A DNA stretch of 64,000 nucleotides, taken from positions 62,001 through 126,000 of the forward strand of contig CAWJPL010000005.1 in the NCBI GenBank assembly GCA_963844695.1, in the 5' to 3' direction. Both the position numbers and the translations under genes were made by a program. Origin of the DNA: RYN-230 sp963844695. GTDB taxonomy: Bacteria > Actinomycetota > Actinomycetes > Streptosporangiales > Streptosporangiaceae. The notes below the pieces were generated by a model. That model was not told where the DNA came from and did no database searches. It worked only from the letters and a program-made list of their open reading frames with translations. Of the stretch, positions 60,251 to 64,000 are shown piece after piece; position 1 is the first letter of the stretch; every line of letters begins with the position of its first letter.

Positions 60251-60542
60251 AGACAGGTCGGGCTTCGGCCAGGACGGATGGCTGCAGTAGCGGGTGCAGG
60301 GATCGGAGCGACACCAGGTCCACCCTGTGGCCGAACAAATCGGCGAGCTCGTCAGCGAGCTGCTCGATCTCCCAGCCCAGCCGCCGTCCAGGGCGGAGTG
60401 TGTAAAGGATGTCGATGTCGCTGTCCGGGCTGGCCGTTCCGCGGGCCTGCGAGCCGAAGATTTGGAGCTCGGCGATCCCGTACCGGGCACAGATATCGGC
60501 CAGACGCGCCTCATCTACCTCGACGCCCGGGATGATCAGCAT
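60240..60542 (-). CDS. MntA-like nucleotidyltransferase antitoxin
   Basis: 100 residues. Minimal nucleotidyltransferase with FGSQARG (29-35) and SDIDIL (Asp42, Asp44), the GSx(n)DxD metal site. Then LGWEIEQLADELADLFGHRV, VDLVSLRSLHPLL. MntA proteins modify (AMPylate) HepT toxins to silence them. The 11-bp overlap with the HepT reading frame is the normal gene order. It is intact while its toxin is broken. Confidence 0.87.
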   Translation of the reverse strand: MLIIPGVEVDEARLADICARYGIAELQIFGSQARGTASPDSDIDILYTLRPGRRLGWEIEQLADELADLFGHRVDLVSLRSLHPLLQPSVLAEARPVYAA

Positions 60543-60691
60543 GGGCTCAGGCTAACCCCGAAGGGGCCATCGATGCTTGCGCGGGCAGCAACACACCGCT
60601 CACAAGCGGGGGTATGCGCGGCCATGCTCACCCGATAGTCAGGAGCAGAGCCGTCATCGATGCTGTTTATCACCGGACGATGCCGCGCTGG

Positions 60692-60761
60692 GTTGAACAC
60701 TGACGTCTTGGCTCATAACCCAGAGGTCGCAGGTTCAAATCCTGCCCCCGCTACGAAGTAG
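60692..60761 (+). other. att-like site C (arm plus 52-bp tRNA core)
   Basis: GTTGAACACTGACGTCTT, then 52 bp of the tRNA-fMet 3' half with one change (CTACC to CTACG). Beyond AAGTAG the flank differs from copies A and B, so its downstream side is probably older chromosome or another element. Confidence 0.85.
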
Positions 60762-61119
60762 CAAGCCAGAGGCCTCTTCCGATCATGGAAGGGGCTTTCT
60801 GCATGCCGGGTGTAAACGTGTCCCGGTTAAGCCCGCCTCGCTCTCGTCAGCGTCGTCGGGCGGCATCGCGGCCACTGCGCCGAGAGCGCCTGCGGCGTCA
60901 CCGCATGATCGGCGTCCCGCCGACCCTGGACCCGCCTACCGCTCGCATGGGCTCGGCAGCTATCAGGGAGACAGGAGCAGAGCAGGCAGTCAGCCTTGTC
61001 CGGCGCGAAGACGTCGGTACTGGCTTAGCCTGGCCGAGCTGGCAGGCGCGGGCCCCGGCGTACGTAATCCAGGCCAGCGGCCGGGTAAGTGGATCGGGGG
61101 GCTGCTGCGTTTAAGAAGC
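60762..61119. other. No supported gene
   Basis: About 350 bp between att site C and the sigma gene. A GAGGCCTCTTCC...GGAAGGGGC hairpin-like stretch is near 60779. No family pattern in the frames. Confidence 0.3.
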
Positions 61120-61647
61120 GTGAGCCAGGAACAACAGGAGTTCGCAGAGTTTTACGAGGCCAGCAGGGATGCGTGCCTGCGCGCGGTAATCGCCGGCACG
61201 GGTGACGCCGCGCAGGCCGAGGACATGGTCGCCGAGGCTTTCGCCCGGGCATGGGCCTCCTGGCCCAAGGTCCGCCGGTACTCCGCGCCACGAGGATGGG
61301 TCGTGCGCGCCGCGCTGAACACCGGCGTCTCATGGTGGCGACCCCGGCGGCGCGAGATCCCGCTCGCCAGCCACGATGCCGCGGCGATCGCTGATCCGGC
61401 CGGGGGACTGGACGACGCTGTCCTCGCCGCGCTGCGGCGGCTGCCGGCCCGCCAGCGCGAGGTGATCGCACTGCGCGTGTTCCTGGACCTGGACACTCAG
61501 GCCACCGCCCAGGTTCTCGGGATCGCCCCCGGCACAGTCACCGCGCACCTGTCCCGCGCGGCGGCAGCGCTGCGGCGCGAGCCAGCCCTGCACAGCCTGG
61601 TCGCTCCTTCCCGCGCCCTTACCACCCACGACGGAGGTCAGCAGTGA
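61120..61647 (+). CDS. SigE-family ECF sigma factor
   Basis: 175 residues from GTG. Region 2: FAEFYEASRDACLRAVIAGT, AEDMVAEAFARAWASWPKVR. Region 4: LRRLPARQREVIALRVFLDL and the recognition helix TAQVLGIAPGTVTAHLSRAA. The stop overlaps the next gene (ATGA), which encodes its probable membrane partner. It is a complete pair, unlike the broken one at 6.4-8.1 kb. Confidence 0.88.
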   Translation: MSQEQQEFAEFYEASRDACLRAVIAGTGDAAQAEDMVAEAFARAWASWPKVRRYSAPRGWVVRAALNTGVSWWRPRRREIPLASHDAAAIADPAGGLDDAVLAALRRLPARQREVIALRVFLDLDTQATAQVLGIAPGTVTAHLSRAAAALRREPALHSLVAPSRALTTHDGGQQ

Positions 61648-62270
61648 ATGACATCGACGACGTGCTGCTCCAGGCACGCGACGCCCTCTCCGGGGCCCAC
61701 ATGGAGACTCCGGTGGAGGCCATCCTGGCCAAAGGCCGGTCCCGGCGGCACCGCAGGCGGCTGGTTCAGTTGTCGGCTGCAGGCGCCGCCGCCAGCGGGT
61801 GCCTGGCCCTGGGCCTGGCCGCGGTCGCCGACTCCGGGAGCCCTGCCCCAGTACCGGGGACGATCCGCACCGCCGCGTTCACCCTCGCCCGCAACGCCAA
61901 CGGCACGGCGTCGCTGAAGCTGAACCAGCACCAGACGTTCGACCCCGCTGCGCTCCAGCAGGCCCTTGCCCGCGACGGCATCCCCGCCCTGGTCCAGACC
62001 GACATCTTCTGCACGTCCACTCCCGCACCGTCCAGCAGCGGGGTCGTGTCGATTGAGCTCCCCGACGGCAGCCCGGTGCCCTACACCGGGCGTCAGTCCC
62101 CCGTTCCGCCAGATGCCGTTACGGTGATCAACCCCGCCGCCATGGCCACCGGGACCGAGCTGAGCTTCACGTACCTCAACCACGACCGCGTTCTCACCGG
62201 AAGCCTCATCTACACAGCCGCCCACACCTGCAGCCCCACCCCTCCGGCAGGACTGCACCCGGCAGGGTAG
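61644..62270 (+). CDS. Membrane-anchored partner of the sigma factor
   Basis: 208 residues. A short cytosolic N-terminus (NDIDDVLLQARDALSGAHME, then a basic GRSRRHRRR) suits sigma binding. One membrane helix is near 40-62 (LSAAGAAASGCLALGLAAVA). The extracellular part has no recognised domain and contains two Cys. The position after an ECF sigma factor implies an anti-sigma or sensor role. Confidence 0.7.
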   Translation: MNDIDDVLLQARDALSGAHMETPVEAILAKGRSRRHRRRLVQLSAAGAAASGCLALGLAAVADSGSPAPVPGTIRTAAFTLARNANGTASLKLNQHQTFDPAALQQALARDGIPALVQTDIFCTSTPAPSSSGVVSIELPDGSPVPYTGRQSPVPPDAVTVINPAAMATGTELSFTYLNHDRVLTGSLIYTAAHTCSPTPPAGLHPAG

Positions 62271-62714
62271 CGTCCCAGCCAGTCCGCCCTGGCCCGGCCC
62301 CTCGCAGGCCGGGCCAGGCCAGGACACCCGAGCAGAGCGCCGCCCGCCTCCTAACCCGAGCAACTGACAGCAGCAGTGAGAGCAACATCGGCGAACGGCG
62401 GCCCCGCCTCACGATCACCCCGGCGCCATGAATGACTACGGCAGGGCCACCCCGCAGGCCAGCACCTGTTTCTGTAAACGGATCTGTAAACGAGACGCGG
62501 CGGAACCTCCCGAACTGGAGGAGACGATCAGGATGGCGAGAGATTTGTGACCCGCATTCGCCTAGATGAATATCCACGCGGGAGGCCTGCCGGAACAGCG
62601 GAGACGGGCACCGTACCGCTCATAACCCAGAGTGTCGGCGGCGCCTGAAGAATTCACGTGCCGCCGACACGAATCCGGCCGTACCGCGGTGGGTGCGTGC
62701 CAGCGTCGCCGGCC
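62271..62714. other. Intergenic, contains att-like fragment E
   Basis: No supported gene. The decamer TCTGTAAACG is present twice close together near 62471. GCTCATAACCCAGAG, an exact 15-bp match to the tRNA-fMet core, is at 62618-62632, and CGCCGCCGACA-type inverted sequence lies after it. Confidence 0.45.
62618..62632 (+). other. att-like fragment E (15 bp of tRNA core)
   Basis: An exact GCTCATAACCCAGAG match, the innermost part of the core at which all the other sites begin to agree. The arm typical of the other copies is absent. It may mark the outer edge of the accretion zone, or be chance. Confidence 0.45.
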
Positions 62715-63956
62715 CTAGGCGGCGGACTTCGATGGCATCCGCGTGGCGCGGACGGGAACGCTATCGAAGCCGCGCAGCACGAGCAGCGGGCGCCGGGCCG
62801 GCGGGGCGGCCAACTTGAGCGCCGGGTACCGCCGGGTCAGCTCCTCGATGGCAATGCGGCCCTCCAGCCGGGCCAGCGAGGAGCCGAGGCAGTGATGCAT
62901 GCCGAGCGAGAAGGACAGGTGCCGGCCGGGATCCAGCCGGTCAATCCGGAACTCGTCGGGCTGCTCGAAGACCCCCGGGTCGCGGTTGGCGCCGCCGATG
63001 AACACGATGACGGGCCGGCCCGCCGCGATCACGCTGCCGCCCACCTCGACATCCTCGGTGGCTATCCGGGCGGTCAGCTGGACCGGGCTGTCGTAGCGGA
63101 GCATCTCCTCAATCGCCGCAGGCACCACGGCCGGATCCTGGCGAAGCAGGTCCCAGCTGTCCGGGTCGCCCAGCAGGGCGACCGTGCCGTTCCCGATCAG
63201 GTTCACGGTGGTCTCGAACCCGGCGATCAGCAGTAGCAAAGCCGTGCTCACCACCTCGCCGGAACTCAGCCGGTCACCCGCTTCCTCGGCCGCGATGAGC
63301 GCGGACAGGATGCTGTCGTCGGGGTTGGCCCGGCGCTCGCGCACCAGGTCCTGGAGGTAGCCGGTCAGCGCCAGCTCCGCGGCGCGGGTCTGTGCCTGCG
63401 CGGTCGCCGCTGTCTGAGGGTCCAGGGTGGCGGCCACGTCATGACCCCAGGCCCGGAACTGGGTCTGATCTTCAGCTGGCACGCCGAGCAGATGGCAGAT
63501 GACCGCGATCGGGAGCGGGAAGGCCAGCGCGTCGATCAGGTCGAAGACCGCTGCACCGTCCGCGGCCATCAGCAGCCGGACTGTGACTTCGCGGATCCAT
63601 GGCTCGAGTCCGGCGATGGCCCTCGGGGTGAACGCGCCGGCCACGAGCCGGCGCAGCCGGGTGTGGTCGGGCGGGTCCATCGTGAGCAGGTCCGCGGCGG
63701 GCAGCCCAGCCCGCGGGTCGCCCGGCGGATAGGACGGCGGCCGGTAGCCGGGCTGGTGTACCGGCGAGCTGCTGAACCGCCGGTCCCGCAGGATGCTCGC
63801 CACCGTCGCGTGGTCGGCTGCGGCGAACAGGCCGAGCGGGCTGCGCACCAGGCCCCGCTGCCGGAGCTGCGCGTACAGCGGGTACGGGTCAGCCTTCGTC
63901 GCCGGGAGCATCATCCGGGCGACCGGATCCCCTCGCCACTGCAATAGCCGCAGCAC
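62715..63956 (-). CDS. Cytochrome P450 (actinobacterial CYP107-like)
   Basis: 413 residues from GTG 63956. The heme loop FSLGMHHCLG carries the Cys ligand. The ExxR motif is in AAIEEMLRYDSPVQ, and the I-helix oxygen-binding region is LLLIAGFETTVNLIGNG with its acidic/Thr pair. The N-terminus has no membrane anchor, so it is soluble, as in bacterial P450s. It needs ferredoxin and a reductase, which are not in the window. The start could lie further upstream beyond 63956. Substrate unknown. Confidence 0.92.
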   Translation of the reverse strand: MLRLLQWRGDPVARMMLPATKADPYPLYAQLRQRGLVRSPLGLFAAADHATVASILRDRRFSSSPVHQPGYRPPSYPPGDPRAGLPAADLLTMDPPDHTRLRRLVAGAFTPRAIAGLEPWIREVTVRLLMAADGAAVFDLIDALAFPLPIAVICHLLGVPAEDQTQFRAWGHDVAATLDPQTAATAQAQTRAAELALTGYLQDLVRERRANPDDSILSALIAAEEAGDRLSSGEVVSTALLLLIAGFETTVNLIGNGTVALLGDPDSWDLLRQDPAVVPAAIEEMLRYDSPVQLTARIATEDVEVGGSVIAAGRPVIVFIGGANRDPGVFEQPDEFRIDRLDPGRHLSFSLGMHHCLGSSLARLEGRIAIEELTRRYPALKLAAPPARRPLLVLRGFDSVPVRATRMPSKSAA

Positions 63957-64000
63957 GGCCGGCTCGACGACTCGGCTCTTGACTCGCTCTCCGAGGATCA

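Noticed and set aside
60785..61114. 110-codon frame before the last sigma gene
   Set aside because: Arg/Ser/Pro-rich shadow-type composition, no ribosome site, overlaps the att flank.

Overview
This is high-GC (roughly 70%) actinobacterial chromosome. The evidence is the codon use, frequent GTG starts, SigE/ECF sigma factors with paired membrane regulators, a bacterial Ku, a DUF574-type SAM methyltransferase and a DUF6458 protein. The family mix resembles Streptosporangiaceae-like soil actinomycetes, but I cannot name the organism from sequence alone.

Region 1 (1-8.1 kb) is mixed: an integrase remnant, a DUF5615-type toxin-antitoxin pair, a putative glycolipid-binding protein, an arginase-like protein with altered metal ligands, a TetR/glyoxalase cluster, a dimethylargininase, and an ECF sigma factor followed by a broken membrane-anchored GH26-like gene. 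Region 2 (8.3-31.4 kb) is mostly housekeeping: cysK-cysE-SDR, an MFS exporter, HipA-like/DUF3037, HAD hydrolase, copper amine oxidase, a PQQ-type beta-propeller, O-methyltransferase, acyl-ACP thioesterase, gnd, a serine hydrolase lipoprotein, MarR/VOC, Ku, threonine synthase, thioredoxin and a MerR regulator. Region 3 (31.5-38.5 kb) is the most unusual. A xylose/ribose-type ABC ATPase is fused to GAF-like domains and a histidine kinase. It is followed by its response regulator, then a complete sugar ABC importer (lipoprotein, ATPase, permease). Region 4 (38.7-46.7 kb) holds an NAD(P)-binding/DUF2867 protein, a TetR-MFS operon, epoxide hydrolase, GNAT and an EamA transporter.

Region 5 (46.8-62.6 kb) is an accretion zone at an initiator tRNA-fMet gene. 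The 3' half of the tRNA recurs at about 49.4, 55.3, 60.7 and (a 15-bp fragment) 62.6 kb. Three of these copies carry the same foreign arm upstream, as expected for serial integrations. Between them lie small orphan genes, a Crp/Fnr regulator, an ECF sigma factor, an oxidoreductase, a HigBA pair, an IS110-family insertion, a methyltransferase, dioxygenases, a MNT/HEPN pair with a nonsense-mutated toxin, and another sigma/regulator pair. A cytochrome P450 closes the window.

A roughly 0.53-kb segment carrying a small membrane-protein gene and its operator occurs twice, inverted, at 2.9-3.4 and 52.9-53.4 kb. Several genes outside the island carry single-base frameshifts; whether these are real decay or assembly errors cannot be decided here.
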